Counted from the stretch's first letter, positions 34,398 to 44,022 are shown. The stretch: 64,000 bases of DNA from Halomonas ventosae (GCF_004363555.1 NZ_SNZJ01000017.1:1-64000); one strand, 5' to 3'. Program-made: numbers and translations. The notes: generated by a model not told the origin, from the sequence alone.

Positions 34398-35771
34398 ATG
34401 AAGATCATCATCCTCGGCGCCGGCCAGGTCGGCGGCACCCTGGCCGAGCACCTGGCCCGGGAGGAGAACGACATCACCGTGGTGGACACCGACGGCGAGC
34501 GCCTGCGCGAGCTGCATACCCGCCTGGACATCCGCACGGTCTCCGGGGCGGGCTCCTACCCCATGGTGCTTCGCCAGGCCGGCTGCGAGGACGCCGACAT
34601 GCTGATCGCGGTGACCAACTCCGACGAGGTCAACATGATCGCCTGCCAGGTGGCCCACACCCTGTTCCGCACGCCGACCAAGATCGCCCGGGTACGCGCC
34701 ACCGCCTACCTGACCCGCAAGGGCCTGTTCGCCCACGAGGCGGTGCCCATCGACGTGCTGATCAGCCCCGAGCAGGTGGTCACGGACCATATCCGCCGGC
34801 TGATCGAGCATCCCGGCGCCCTGCAGGTGCTGGAGTTCGCCGGCGGCCTGGTGCAGCTGGTGGCGGTAAAGGCCATCTACGGCGGGCCGCTGGTCGGCCA
34901 GGAGCTGGGCTTCCTGCGCCGCCACATGCCCAGCGTGGACACCCGGGTGGCGGCCATCTACCGCCAGAACCGGCCGATCATCCCCCGCGGCGACACCGTG
35001 ATCGAGGCCGACGACGAGGTGTTCTTCATCGCCGCCCGCCGCGACATCCGCGCGGTGATGAGCGAGCTGCGCCGCCTCGACCGCGACTTCCGCCGGGTGA
35101 TGATCGCCGGCGGCGGCAATATCGGCGAGCGCCTGGCCGAACACCTGGAGCACAGCCACCAGGTCAAGATCATCGAGCACAACCTCGAGCGCTGCACCCA
35201 ACTCTCCGAACGGCTCGACCGCACCGTGGTGCTGCACGGCAGCGCCACCGCCAAGCGGCTGCTGGAGGAGGAGAACATCGAGGACTGCGACATCTTCTGC
35301 GCGCTGACCAACGACGACGAGGTCAACATCATGTCGTCGATGCTGGCCAAGCGCATGGGTGCCAAGAAGGTGCTGACGCTGATCAACAATGCCGCCTACG
35401 TGGACCTGGTGCAGGGCGGCGAGATCGATATCGCCATCTCCCCCCAGCAGGCCACCATCGGCAGCCTGCTGACCCACGTGCGGCGCGGCGACATCGTCAA
35501 CGTCCACTCGCTGCGCCGCGGCGCGGCCGAGGCCATCGAGGCCATCGCCCACGGCGACACCCAATCGTCCCGGGTGGTGGGCCGCGCCATCGGCGAGATC
35601 GACCTGCCCCAGGGCACCACCATCGGCGCCGTGGTGCGCGGCAAGGAGGTGCTGATCGCCCATGACGACGTGGTGGTGGAGTCCGGCGACCACGTCATCC
35701 TGTTCGTGATCGACAAGCGCCGGCTGCGCGACGTGGAGCGGCTCTTCCAGGTCGGGCTGACGTTCTTCTGA
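34398..35771 (+). CDS. trkA: Trk potassium uptake regulatory subunit TrkA
   Basis: A 457-aa peripheral membrane protein that gates TrkH. It has two RCK units, each with an NAD-binding Rossmann fold ([19 protein letters not shown] at residue 2 and [18 protein letters not shown] near 235), and two TrkA-C domains (about 140-215 and 370-450). It lies 43 bp upstream of trkH, which marks an operon. Potassium uptake is central to osmoadaptation in halophiles. Confidence 0.97.
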   Translation: MKIIILGAGQVGGTLAEHLAREENDITVVDTDGERLRELHTRLDIRTVSGAGSYPMVLRQAGCEDADMLIAVTNSDEVNMIACQVAHTLFRTPTKIARVRATAYLTRKGLFAHEAVPIDVLISPEQVVTDHIRRLIEHPGALQVLEFAGGLVQLVAVKAIYGGPLVGQELGFLRRHMPSVDTRVAAIYRQNRPIIPRGDTVIEADDEVFFIAARRDIRAVMSELRRLDRDFRRVMIAGGGNIGERLAEHLEHSHQVKIIEHNLERCTQLSERLDRTVVLHGSATAKRLLEEENIEDCDIFCALTNDDEVNIMSSMLAKRMGAKKVLTLINNAAYVDLVQGGEIDIAISPQQATIGSLLTHVRRGDIVNVHSLRRGAAEAIEAIAHGDTQSSRVVGRAIGEIDLPQGTTIGAVVRGKEVLIAHDDVVVESGDHVILFVIDKRRLRDVERLFQVGLTFF

Positions 35772-35814
35772 TGGCACGGTCCATGACCCCCGGCGACCCG
35801 AGGAGAGCCGCCCG

Positions 35815-37263
35815 ATGAGCCTGCGCATGATCCTGCGCATCCTGGGCCTGCTGCTGATGATGTTCAGCCTGACCATGGTGCCGCCGATCCTGATCTCGCT
35901 GCTGTTCGCCGACGGCATGTGGGAGGCCTTCGCGGTGGCCATCGCCATCACCGTGGCCACCGGGGCGGTGATGTACCTGCCCAACCGCCACGCCCGCAAG
36001 GAGCTGCGCACCCGGGATGGCTTCCTGATCGCGGCGCTCTTCTGGAGCGTGCTGGGACTGTTCGGCGCACTGCCGCTGATGCTCACCGGCGACACGGCCC
36101 TGGCCCCCGCCGACGCCGTCTTCGAGTCCTTCTCGGGCCTGACCACCACCGGCGCCACGGTGATCACCGGCATCGAATTCCTGCCCAAAGCGGTCCTCTA
36201 CTACCGCCAGCAGCTGCAGTGGCTGGGCGGCATGGGGATCGTGGTGCTGGCCGTGGCCATCCTGCCGACCCTGGGGGTCGGCGGCATGGCCCTCTACCGC
36301 ACCGAGATCCCCGGCCCGCTGAAGGACTCCAAGCTCACCCCGCGCATCACCGAGACCGCCAAGGCGCTGTGGTACATCTACGCCAGCCTGACCCTGACCT
36401 GCATGCTGGCCTACATGGCGGCCGGCATGGACTGGTTCGACGCCCTGGGCCACAGCTTCTCCACCGTGGCCATCGGCGGCTTCTCCACCTACGACGCCAG
36501 CATCGGCCACTTCGACAGCGCGCTGATCGAGATGATCTGCGTGTTCTTCCTGATCGTCTCCGCGGTGAGCTTCAGCCTGCACTTCCTGGCCTGGCGACAG
36601 CGCAGCGTGACGCACTACTTCCAGGACCCGGAAGCGCGCTTCCTGATGCTCTTCCTGCTCGGCCTGACCGTGATCACGGTGGTCTCGCTGTGGCTGACCG
36701 ACACCTACGGCACCGAGCGGGGGCTGCGACACGGCCTGTTCGAGGTGGTCTCGGTGGCCACCACCGCTGGCTTCGCCGTGGCGGACTTCTCCACCTGGCC
36801 CGGCGCCCTGCCCTTCCTGCTGTTCGTCGCGGCCTTCGTCGGCGGCTGCTCGGGCTCCACCGGCGGCGGCATGAAGGTGATCCGCATCATCCTGATCCTC
36901 AAGCAGGGCATGCGCGAGGTGATGCGCCTGATCCACCCCAATGCGGTGATCACGGTGAAGATCGGCAAGGTCAGCGTGCCGGACGGCATCGCCCAGGCGG
37001 TGTGGGGCTTCTTCTCCGCCTACGTGATGCTGTTCTTCCTGATGCTGGTGGGCGTGATGGCAACCGGGGTCGACCAGGTCACCGCCTGGTCCACGGTGGG
37101 CTCGGCGCTCAACAACCTGGGCCCGGCGCTGGGCGAGGCCTCCGCCCACTACGGCGAGCTGCCGGACCTGGCCAAGTGGATCCTGGTGGTGGCCATGCTG
37201 CTCGGCCGCCTGGAGATCTTCACCGTGCTGGTGCTGTTCACCCCGGCCTTCTGGCGCAAGTAG
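35815..37263 (+). CDS. trkH: Trk potassium uptake channel TrkH/TrkG
   Basis: A 482-aa protein with four M1-P-M2 repeats. The pore loops show the expected glycines: SGLTTTGATVITG, STVAIGGFSTYDAS, SVATTAGFAVADF and the last near NNLGPALGEASAHYGEL. GGCSGSTGGGMKVIR is the intramembrane-loop hinge in the third repeat. It is paired with trkA upstream. Confidence 0.96.
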   Translation: MSLRMILRILGLLLMMFSLTMVPPILISLLFADGMWEAFAVAIAITVATGAVMYLPNRHARKELRTRDGFLIAALFWSVLGLFGALPLMLTGDTALAPADAVFESFSGLTTTGATVITGIEFLPKAVLYYRQQLQWLGGMGIVVLAVAILPTLGVGGMALYRTEIPGPLKDSKLTPRITETAKALWYIYASLTLTCMLAYMAAGMDWFDALGHSFSTVAIGGFSTYDASIGHFDSALIEMICVFFLIVSAVSFSLHFLAWRQRSVTHYFQDPEARFLMLFLLGLTVITVVSLWLTDTYGTERGLRHGLFEVVSVATTAGFAVADFSTWPGALPFLLFVAAFVGGCSGSTGGGMKVIRIILILKQGMREVMRLIHPNAVITVKIGKVSVPDGIAQAVWGFFSAYVMLFFLMLVGVMATGVDQVTAWSTVGSALNNLGPALGEASAHYGELPDLAKWILVVAMLLGRLEIFTVLVLFTPAFWRK

Positions 37264-37355
37264 CCAAGCCAAGCCGATGAAAGCGTCGCGGCGGGTTTGG
37301 CCCGCCGGCGGGCTTCGTGGATAATCGCCCTTTCACTCCTTCAGCCCGAGCGTCC

Positions 37356-38594
37356 ATGACCGACTCCCAGGACTCCGTGACCACCACCCGCCCGAACGAC
37401 ACCACCAGCGGTCCGCGCCGGGAGCTCGTCGTGGGCGAGACCCGCTACACCCTGCTGGGCACGGCCCATGTCTCCGCCGAGAGCGCCGCGGACGTGCGCG
37501 CGCTGATCCGTTCCGGCGCGTTCGACGCCGTGGCCATCGAACTGTGCGATTCGCGCCACCACAGCCTGACGAACCCCGATGCCCTGGGCGAGCAGGATCT
37601 GTTCCAGATCTTCCGCCAGGGCAAGGCCGGCATGGTGGCCGCCAGCCTGGCGCTGGGGGCCTTCCAGCAGCGCGTGGCCGAGCAGTCGGGCATCGAGCCC
37701 GGTGCCGAGATGCGCGCCGCCCTGGAGGAGAGCCGTGACGCCGGCCTGCCGCTGCTGCTGATCGACCGCGACGTGGGCATCACCCTCAAGCGCATCTACC
37801 ACAACGTGCCCTGGTGGCAGCGCCTCTCGCTGTTCTCGGGGCTGCTCGGCAGCGTGCTGTCGCGCCAGCAGGTCTCCGCCGAGGAGATCGAGCGCCTCAA
37901 GGAGGGCGACGTCCTGGAGTCCACCTTCAGCGAGTTCGCCGCCGAATCGGAGTCCCTCTACACGCCGCTGATCAGCGAACGGGATCGCTACATGGTGCTG
38001 CGCCTGGCGGAGGATGCCGCCCCCGGACGCTATCGCCACGTGCTGGTGGTGATCGGCGCCGGCCACATGAAGGGCATGGCCGAGCAGCTGGAGCAGCCGC
38101 TGCCCGCCGACCCCGCCCCGGAACGCGAGATGCTCGAGGCCACCCCGCCGCCGTCGCGCCTGTGGCGGTCGCTGCCCTGGCTGGTCTCGCTGCTGGTGCT
38201 GACCGGCTTCGCCATCGGCTTCTCGCGCAACACCGAGCTGGGCTGGCAGCTGGTGGGGGAGTGGTTCCTGATCAACGGCGTGCTCTCCGGGGCGGCCACC
38301 CTGGCGGCGCTGGCCCACCCGGTCACGGTGGCGGCGACCTTCTTCGCCGCGCCGCTCACCTCGCTCAACCCCACCATCGGCGCCGGCTTCGTCGCCGCCG
38401 GGGTGGAGCTGTGGATGCGCAAGCCCAAGGTGCGGGACTTCTCGACCCTGCGCCACGACGTTACCGAGCTCAAGGGCTGGTGGCGCAACCGGGTATCGCG
38501 CACCCTGCTGGTCTTCCTGACCGCCACCCTCGGTTCCGCCGCCGGGACCTGGATCGCCGGCTTCCGCATCGCCGGGGCCCTGTTCGGCGGCTGA
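37356..38594 (+). CDS. TraB/PrgY family membrane protein
   Basis: A 412-aa protein with an N-terminal TraB/Tiki-like domain. LLGTAHVSAESAADVRALI, AIELCDSRHHSL and VVIGAGHMKGM contain the conserved GTAH and GxGH motifs thought to bind metal. A C-terminal membrane domain of about four helices follows (residues 260-412). PrgY blocks pheromone signalling in Enterococcus; the role in Proteobacteria is unknown. The ATG at 37356 was chosen. A GTG 39 bp earlier overlaps a GATAAT that may be its promoter -10. Confidence 0.85.
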   Translation: MTDSQDSVTTTRPNDTTSGPRRELVVGETRYTLLGTAHVSAESAADVRALIRSGAFDAVAIELCDSRHHSLTNPDALGEQDLFQIFRQGKAGMVAASLALGAFQQRVAEQSGIEPGAEMRAALEESRDAGLPLLLIDRDVGITLKRIYHNVPWWQRLSLFSGLLGSVLSRQQVSAEEIERLKEGDVLESTFSEFAAESESLYTPLISERDRYMVLRLAEDAAPGRYRHVLVVIGAGHMKGMAEQLEQPLPADPAPEREMLEATPPPSRLWRSLPWLVSLLVLTGFAIGFSRNTELGWQLVGEWFLINGVLSGAATLAALAHPVTVAATFFAAPLTSLNPTIGAGFVAAGVELWMRKPKVRDFSTLRHDVTELKGWWRNRVSRTLLVFLTATLGSAAGTWIAGFRIAGALFGG

Positions 38595-38867
38595 CCGCCC
38601 CGCCGGGGCGAACGCCGTGACGGTGACGCTGCCCGACATCGGACCCGAGCGCTCGCGCCCGGGCGACGGCGGACATCGACATGAGACATGCTGAGCCCCG
38701 GCATGAGAGAAAGCATATCCCGCCTCCTGTCCCTCTGACCTATGTTCAAGGCAGCTGCAACGCTGATCGCGGCGGCCCCATGGGCGCCATCATTGCAGTC
38801 CTTTATGACCACCAACCTTGGCAAGCATCCGGAGGAAGGCATCCGGATGAACAGGGGGAGCGAGGAG

Positions 38868-39209
38868 ATGAAAACGGCCATTGCATCCATGGCGCTGACC
38901 GGCCTGTTGCTGGGCACCTTTCCTGTCGCTGCAGACATGCATGGCGACATGCAGAAACTGGCAGAGGAGAAGCAGTGCCTGAGCTGTCACGCCCGGGACG
39001 ATGACACCCCGCGGGCGCCAGGCTTCAAGAGCATCGCCGCCAAGTACGCGGATGGCGAGATGAAGGGCTACCTGGTCGAGGTCGTGATGACGGGAGGCGA
39101 GGATCACTGGGGATCCGCGACCATGCCGGACGCCGGCGAGCGTGTCGAGGTGAGCGAGGAGGAGGCCGAAAAGCTGGTCGACTGGATACTCAGCAAGCGC
39201 GAGGAGTGA
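38868..39209 (+). CDS. Small periplasmic c-type cytochrome
   Basis: The start chosen at 38868 gives a classic signal peptide (MKTAIASMALTGLLLGTFPVAA) and a mature protein of about 90 aa with one heme motif CLSCH. An axial Met is likely in WGSATMPDAGERV. The size and layout match cytochrome c551/c5-type electron carriers. An ATG at 38847 with a better GGAGGAAG would add 7 residues (MNRGSEE) before the signal. The partner oxidase is not visible in the window. Confidence 0.88.
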   Translation: MKTAIASMALTGLLLGTFPVAADMHGDMQKLAEEKQCLSCHARDDDTPRAPGFKSIAAKYADGEMKGYLVEVVMTGGEDHWGSATMPDAGERVEVSEEEAEKLVDWILSKREE

Positions 39210-39230
39210 GCGCGGGGAAAGGACCCAGGT

Positions 39231-40031
39231 TCAGCGACGGGCCCGTTCCAGCAGACGCCGCATCGCCGCCGTCGGTGCCTCGAGCTTCTCGTGGCGCCGA
39301 CTGGCGGCGTAGCTGTCGTTGAAGGCATCGAAATAATCGTCAAGCACCTCGGCCGCCTGGGCGTCTCCGGCCTGGCGCAGCAGTTCGATGGCCACCTCGG
39401 CAGTACACAGGTGAGCGGCGGAGGCCGGCTTGCGCAGCCGATAGCGGGTCAGCCGCTCGGTCGCCAGGGGCAGCACCGGCAGCCTGTCGAGGTAGGGGCT
39501 CTTGCGGAAGATCCGCCGCGCCTGCCGCCAGGTCCCGTCGAGAATGATAAAGACCGGGGTCCTTTTCTCCTCTCTTGCCGCCGTCACCGCCTCCATGCCC
39601 ACCACCCGGTCGGCATAGTCCGGCTGGTCGTCGGGGAAGATCACGAAGGGCGCATAGCGCCTGTCCTCGAGCAGCGCCAGCAGCCGCTCGTCGGGCGCCG
39701 TGCGGTACCAGGTGAAGAGCTCGGTGTCGGGCAGGACGTCGCCGATCAGCCGCCCGGTGTTGGTGGGCTTGTGGTGCTCCAGGGGGTGGGTGAGCAGCCA
39801 AACTCTCGCTTCGCTGGTGGCGGTGACGCGGTAGGGACAGAGGCAGTTGAGTGCCGGCAGGTTGCAGCCCTCGCAGCGGGTGACGAAGCTGCCCCGCGCC
39901 TTGAACTCGCGGCGCGGCGGCCGCGGATGACCGGTCGCGGGGTCACGGGAGAGACCGGTGGCGGGGTCACTGGAAGGAGCGGTCGCGGGGTCGCGTTCGG
40001 TGATGGCGTCGTGGAAGCTGTCGTCCTGCAT
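39231..40031 (-). CDS. DTW-domain tRNA aminocarboxypropyltransferase (TapT-like)
   Basis: A 266-aa protein with an N-terminal zinc-type Cys cluster (RCEGCNLPALNCLC), LLTHPLEHHKPTNTGRL and the signature LDGTWRQARR, the DTW motif. TapT of E. coli puts acp3 on uridine 47 of tRNAs using SAM. The first about 45 residues are a low-complexity extension with three DPAT-type repeats of 8 residues, matching a 24-bp DNA repeat (39931-40002). The ATG at 40031 is chosen. A longer start would overlap unrelated intergenic sequence. Confidence 0.86.
   Translation of the reverse strand: MQDDSFHDAITERDPATAPSSDPATGLSRDPATGHPRPPRREFKARGSFVTRCEGCNLPALNCLCPYRVTATSEARVWLLTHPLEHHKPTNTGRLIGDVLPDTELFTWYRTAPDERLLALLEDRRYAPFVIFPDDQPDYADRVVGMEAVTAAREEKRTPVFIILDGTWRQARRIFRKSPYLDRLPVLPLATERLTRYRLRKPASAAHLCTAEVAIELLRQAGDAQAAEVLDDYFDAFNDSYAASRRHEKLEAPTAAMRRLLERARR
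39931..40002. repeat. Three 24-bp tandem units inside the DTW-domain gene
   Basis: Units at 39931-39954, 39955-39978 and 39979-40002 share a CGGT-GCGGGGTC core. On the minus strand they encode DPATAPSS, DPATGLSR and DPATGHPR. The period is a multiple of 3, so copy-number change would lengthen or shorten the N-terminal tail without a frameshift. Confidence 0.8.
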
Positions 40032-40142
40032 GGTGGCGTGGTCCCGGGGCCGGAGGGGGCGGCATTCTAGCATGAGCCCCGTGCAGAACACCGCACGGTT
40101 CGGGGCTGAACTTGGGGCTACCGCAGATAGCAAGGCTACTCG

Positions 40143-40254
40143 GGGCTCTTCCGTCGACAAGCCTGCGGGGAGGCGCTGTGAATACCTCCTTGTACGCTAC
40201 CGACGCCATCCTTGGCGTAGGACCTCCCCTCCGGCTTGTCCCCGGCGCCCCTCG
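40143..40254 (+). repeat. Dispersed palindromic repeat, copy A
   Basis: Outer arms GACAAGCC (40156-40163) and GGCTTGTC (40233-40240) enclose an inner hairpin, ACGCCA/TGGCGT (40203-40208 and 40213-40218). It shares GGGGCT at one end, GGCGCCCCT at the other, and the internal GGCGCTGTGAA and CGCTACCG words with copy B on the opposite strand (52649-52757). It occupies the 244-bp spacer upstream of the DTW gene and downstream of the sirtuin gene. Confidence 0.85.
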
Positions 40255-40275
40255 TTCCTTGCTTCTTGCCCCTTT

Positions 40276-41010
40276 CTACTCAAGTACCGTCTCCGGCAGC
40301 CAGAGCCGCCCCTCACGCCGCCAGTGCCGCACCAGTGCCGGCACGCCCTTGCCGGCGGTCTGGCCGAGGCGGGCCACGCCCGGCGGGGCCAGGGCATCGG
40401 CCTCGGGGTCGACCAGCACGCAGGGGGCGTCCAGGGGGGCGTGCTCGAGCAGCGAGGCCGCCGGCATCACGGCGAGTGAGGTCCCCACCACCAGCAGCAG
40501 GTCGGCCTGGGCGGCAATCTCGCAGGCGTCCGCGAAGTGCGGCACGCTCTCGCCGAACCACACCACGTCCGGGCGCAGCTGGCTGCCCTTGTCGCAGATG
40601 TCCCCGAGGCGGATGCCCCCGCGGGGCAAGGGGTAGTGCATGCGCGGGTCCACCGAGGAGCGCGCCTTGAGGATCTCGCCATGCAGGTGCAGCACGTGGC
40701 GCGAGCCAGCACGCTCGTGGAGGTCATCGATGTTCTGGGTGATGATGCTGACCCGGAAGCCGTGCTTCTCCAGCGCCGCCAGGGCCTTGTGGGCGGCGTT
40801 GGGACGGGCACGGCGTACCTGGTCGCGGCGCTGGTCGTAGAAGCGCAGCACCCGCCCGGGGTCCCGCTGCCAGGCCTGGGGCGTGGCGACCTCCTCGACG
40901 GGGTGGTCCGCCCACAGGCCGTCGCTGGCGCGGAAGGTCTGGATGCCGCTCTCGGCACTGATCCCGGCCCCGGTGAAGACCACCAGGTGGGGGCGTCTCG
41001 GGTCACCCAT
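40276..41010 (-). CDS. Sir2-family NAD-dependent protein deacylase
   Basis: A 244-aa sirtuin. The NAD site is GAGISAESGIQTFR (residues 14-27). The ribose/acyl site is TQNIDDLHERAG and catalytic His is in HLHGE. FYDQRRD supplies the Tyr-x-x-Arg pair associated with class III enzymes that remove succinyl or malonyl groups (CobB/SIRT5). The zinc tetrad expected between HLHG and VVWFGE is missing: only one Cys (DICDKGSQLRP) remains. Such zinc-poor sirtuins exist in other bacteria. Deacylase activity is inferred. Confidence 0.88.
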   Translation of the reverse strand: MGDPRRPHLVVFTGAGISAESGIQTFRASDGLWADHPVEEVATPQAWQRDPGRVLRFYDQRRDQVRRARPNAAHKALAALEKHGFRVSIITQNIDDLHERAGSRHVLHLHGEILKARSSVDPRMHYPLPRGGIRLGDICDKGSQLRPDVVWFGESVPHFADACEIAAQADLLLVVGTSLAVMPAASLLEHAPLDAPCVLVDPEADALAPPGVARLGQTAGKGVPALVRHWRREGRLWLPETVLE

Positions 41011-41047
41011 GGGTCGCCTCGTGCTTGCGGTGCCTGTCGCGCCTCGC

Positions 41048-42793
41048 TCAGTAGGTCAGGCCGTTGTCGTCGCCACCGGCGAAGCGCTGCTTGTTGCGAT
41101 AGGGATAGACGTCGATCACCCGGCCGTCGAGGATCGCCTGCTGCACCCCCCTCCAGTAGTCGGCATCGAACAGCTCCGGGTGGAGCTGGTAGCAGAGCTT
41201 GCGCAACCGCACGTCGGCGAACAGGAAGGGGCCGAACTCCTCGGGGAAAATATCACCGGGCCCCACCGAGTACCAGGGCTCGTCGGCCAGCTCCTGCTCG
41301 GGGTACATGGGCTCGGGAATATGCCGGAAGTTGCACTCGGTGAGGTAGCAGATCTCGTCGTAGTCGTAGAACACCACCCGGCCGTGGCGGGTCACCCCGA
41401 AGTTCTTGAGCAGCATGTCGCCGGGAAAGATGTTGGCCGCGGCCATCTGCTTGATGGCATTGCCGTAGTCCTTGAGCACCGCGAGCGTCTCCGCCTCGTC
41501 GCACTGCTCGAGGTAGAGGTTGAGCGGGGTCATCATGCGCTCGGTGTAGCAGTGCTTGATGATCACCTTGTCGCCGCGCAGGTAGACGGTGGAGGGGGCC
41601 ACCTCCAGCAGGTGCGCCAGGCAATCGGGGTCGAAGTGGTCCTGGCGGGCGATGAAGTTGGAGAACTCCTGGGTATCGGCCATGCGCCCCACCCGGTCGT
41701 GGCGCTTGACGAGACGATACTTCTCGCGGACGTTCTCGCGGGTCATTTCCTTGCTCGGGTCGAAGCGGTCCTTGATGATCTTGAACACGGTGCGGAACGA
41801 GGGCAGCACGAAGACCGCCATGACCATGCCACGCACCCCCGGGGCAATGATGAACTGGTCCTCGCGCTTGGCCACCTGGCGGTTCAGGGCGCGAAAGAAC
41901 TCGGTCTTGCCGTGCTTGAAGAAGCCGATGGCGGCATACAGCTCGCCCTGGGGCTTGTCGGGCATCAGCTCCTGCAAGTAGTGCACGAACTCGCTGGGCA
42001 CCACCACCTTCACCTGGAAGTAGGCGCGGGTGAAGGAGAAGATGATCGACACCTCGTCGGACTCGATCAACACCGTATCCAGGTGCAGCCCCTCGCCCTC
42101 CTCATGCAGCACCGGCAGCACCAGCGGCACCTGCTGGCCGCCGCCCAGTATCCGGCCGACCAGGTAGGCCCCCTTGTTGCGGTAGAAGACGCTCTTGATC
42201 AGTTCGATCTCGGCCTCGGGGTCGTCCCGGATCGCCTCCGGCAGCAGCTGCTGGAGCACCTCGCTGCCCAGGACCGCATCCCGCTCCGGGTCGACGAAGG
42301 GGGTCTCGAAGCGTGCCTCGCCCAGCGCCCAGCGCAATCCGGCTGCCCAGTCGCCGCTCACCCTGTGTCGCCGGCACAGCGTGAGGCCGGAGTGGTGCGC
42401 CGCGCGCTCCCGGGAGCTGTAGACGAACATCCAGTCGTTGCGGATGTGGCGGTGGTGGAAGAGCGAGCAGAACATCGAGTTGAAGTAGGTCTCGGCCAGC
42501 TCGTAGTCCAGCCGCTGGCTGATCAGCTCGGCGTAGTGGCGCCGGGCCTCCCCCCAGCACTCGCAGTGGGTCAGCAGGTCATCGTCGAAGGTGCGCCGCA
42601 GCCGTGCCAGCGTCTCCTGGACCTTCTCGTCGTAGAGGTCGATGCGCTCCGCCGAGGCCTGCTGGGCCTCGCGCCAGGCGGCATCCCGGAAGCGACGGCT
42701 GGCATCGTCGGTGATCTGCTTGAAGCGCGAGCGGTACTCGTCGAAGCCATGCAGCACGGTGGCGGCGAGGTGGTAGGCTGGCGAATGCTTCAT
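41048..42793 (-). CDS. aceK: Isocitrate dehydrogenase kinase/phosphatase
   Basis: A 581-aa bifunctional enzyme that switches isocitrate dehydrogenase off and on at the glyoxylate branch point. The regulatory N-terminal half is followed by the kinase-like half with the ATP loop APGVRGMVMAVFVLPSF (about residue 325) and catalytic residues near KNFGVTRHGRVVFYDYDEICYL (the D of DYDE). The ATG at 42793 gives the standard start and length (E. coli 578). Longer frames are rejected. aceA/aceB are not in the window. Confidence 0.95.
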   Translation of the reverse strand: MKHSPAYHLAATVLHGFDEYRSRFKQITDDASRRFRDAAWREAQQASAERIDLYDEKVQETLARLRRTFDDDLLTHCECWGEARRHYAELISQRLDYELAETYFNSMFCSLFHHRHIRNDWMFVYSSRERAAHHSGLTLCRRHRVSGDWAAGLRWALGEARFETPFVDPERDAVLGSEVLQQLLPEAIRDDPEAEIELIKSVFYRNKGAYLVGRILGGGQQVPLVLPVLHEEGEGLHLDTVLIESDEVSIIFSFTRAYFQVKVVVPSEFVHYLQELMPDKPQGELYAAIGFFKHGKTEFFRALNRQVAKREDQFIIAPGVRGMVMAVFVLPSFRTVFKIIKDRFDPSKEMTRENVREKYRLVKRHDRVGRMADTQEFSNFIARQDHFDPDCLAHLLEVAPSTVYLRGDKVIIKHCYTERMMTPLNLYLEQCDEAETLAVLKDYGNAIKQMAAANIFPGDMLLKNFGVTRHGRVVFYDYDEICYLTECNFRHIPEPMYPEQELADEPWYSVGPGDIFPEEFGPFLFADVRLRKLCYQLHPELFDADYWRGVQQAILDGRVIDVYPYRNKQRFAGGDDNGLTY

Positions 42794-42888
42794 GTTTCGG
42801 GCTCCGGGCAGCGATCTGCCCAGCATGACGATTTGTGCAGCGCAAGGCGAGCCGACCATGGTGGCGCCCGCCGGCACGGCCACCGGCC

Positions 42889-44022
42889 TTATTCGCCCTC
42901 CCCCAGCGCCAGCACATGCACCAGCGCACGCCACAGGCCCCAGCCGTCCCGCCACCCGGGCGAGACCGCCACGTGCTGCAGCGCCCCGGCCTCGAAGAGG
43001 CGCGCCTGCCCCGGCGGCAAGGCATCGCGCAGGCGTCGGCTGTGGCTGACCGGGATCACCCGGTCCTGCGGGCCGTGGATCAGCACCAGCCTGGCCTGCA
43101 GGCTGTCGAGCGCGCGACGCGAGGGGTCCAGCGCCTCGAGCTCCCTCACCAGCGAGGGCGGCAGCCTGGCGATCAGGGCCTCCACGCGGCCCGGGTCCTG
43201 GTTGGTCACCAGCTCATAGAGCGCCCGGCCCGATGCTCCCAGCCGACGGGCCTCCCCGGCCACCGGCGCCTCGGGGTCCGCCAGCCGGCGCCGGGCGATG
43301 GTCTCGAGCAGCGCCCGGTCCTGCTCGTCCTCCAGCCAGTGCAGCTGGCTCAGCAGTACGGCCCAGCGCGCCTCACGCTGCGGTGGCGGCGCCGCCCGGC
43401 CGGCACCCCCGCGATCCTCCCCGGTGGTCACATAGCGCAGCATGTCCGTCATGTCATAGTAGCCGCCCACGGCCACCACGAAGCTCACCCGATGGGCCAC
43501 CGCCTCGTCCATGGCGGCGATCAAGGCCGGTCCCACCGCGAAGCTCACCGCCGCCACCGCGGTGCGCGACGGTGCCTCGGGCGCCGCCCAGGTCGCATGG
43601 CGGATGGCATCGACGATCGCCTCCACCTCCCGGGTACTGATGGAGTAGTCACGCAGCCCCTCGAGTTCCGGCACCATGACCGTGAAGCCCACCCGGCCGA
43701 GGGTCATCGCCAGCGCCACCAGACGCGGGTCGCGACGGCCCTGCTCGGTGAAGCCGTGCACCAGGAGCAGCGATCCCCGGCTGGGCTCCCGGGGGTGGTA
43801 GAGATCCGCCTGGTAGGCGCGGCCCTGGCGCACGTAGTGGCCCCCCTCCCGGCGGGGGGGCTCGCTGCGACGCTTCAGCCGGCTCTCCCCGCTGCCCGCC
43901 GAGAGGTCGCCCAGCACCAGCAGGGCCTGGTACTGCCGGTTAAGGCTGGCACAGCCCGACAGCAGGGCGGGCAGCAGGCTCAGCGCCATCAGCAGGGCCC
44001 CCAGGCGTAGACGCGTTCTCAT
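42889..44022 (-). CDS. Alpha/beta-hydrolase lipoprotein
   Basis: A 377-aa lipoprotein (lipobox LLSGC near residue 23) with an alpha/beta-hydrolase fold. LLLVHGFTEQGRRDPR is the oxyanion-hole loop. The nucleophile serine is likely in VAAVSFAVG (the usual G-x-S-x-G is altered). The acid is likely Asp in IHGPQDRVIPVSHS and the base His in GALQHVAVSP. A Gly/Pro/Arg-rich insert lies around 210-230. The substrate is unknown. The ATG at 44022 starts a proper signal peptide. It is divergent from truC. Confidence 0.8.
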   Translation of the reverse strand: MRTRLRLGALLMALSLLPALLSGCASLNRQYQALLVLGDLSAGSGESRLKRRSEPPRREGGHYVRQGRAYQADLYHPREPSRGSLLLVHGFTEQGRRDPRLVALAMTLGRVGFTVMVPELEGLRDYSISTREVEAIVDAIRHATWAAPEAPSRTAVAAVSFAVGPALIAAMDEAVAHRVSFVVAVGGYYDMTDMLRYVTTGEDRGGAGRAAPPPQREARWAVLLSQLHWLEDEQDRALLETIARRRLADPEAPVAGEARRLGASGRALYELVTNQDPGRVEALIARLPPSLVRELEALDPSRRALDSLQARLVLIHGPQDRVIPVSHSRRLRDALPPGQARLFEAGALQHVAVSPGWRDGWGLWRALVHVLALGEGE

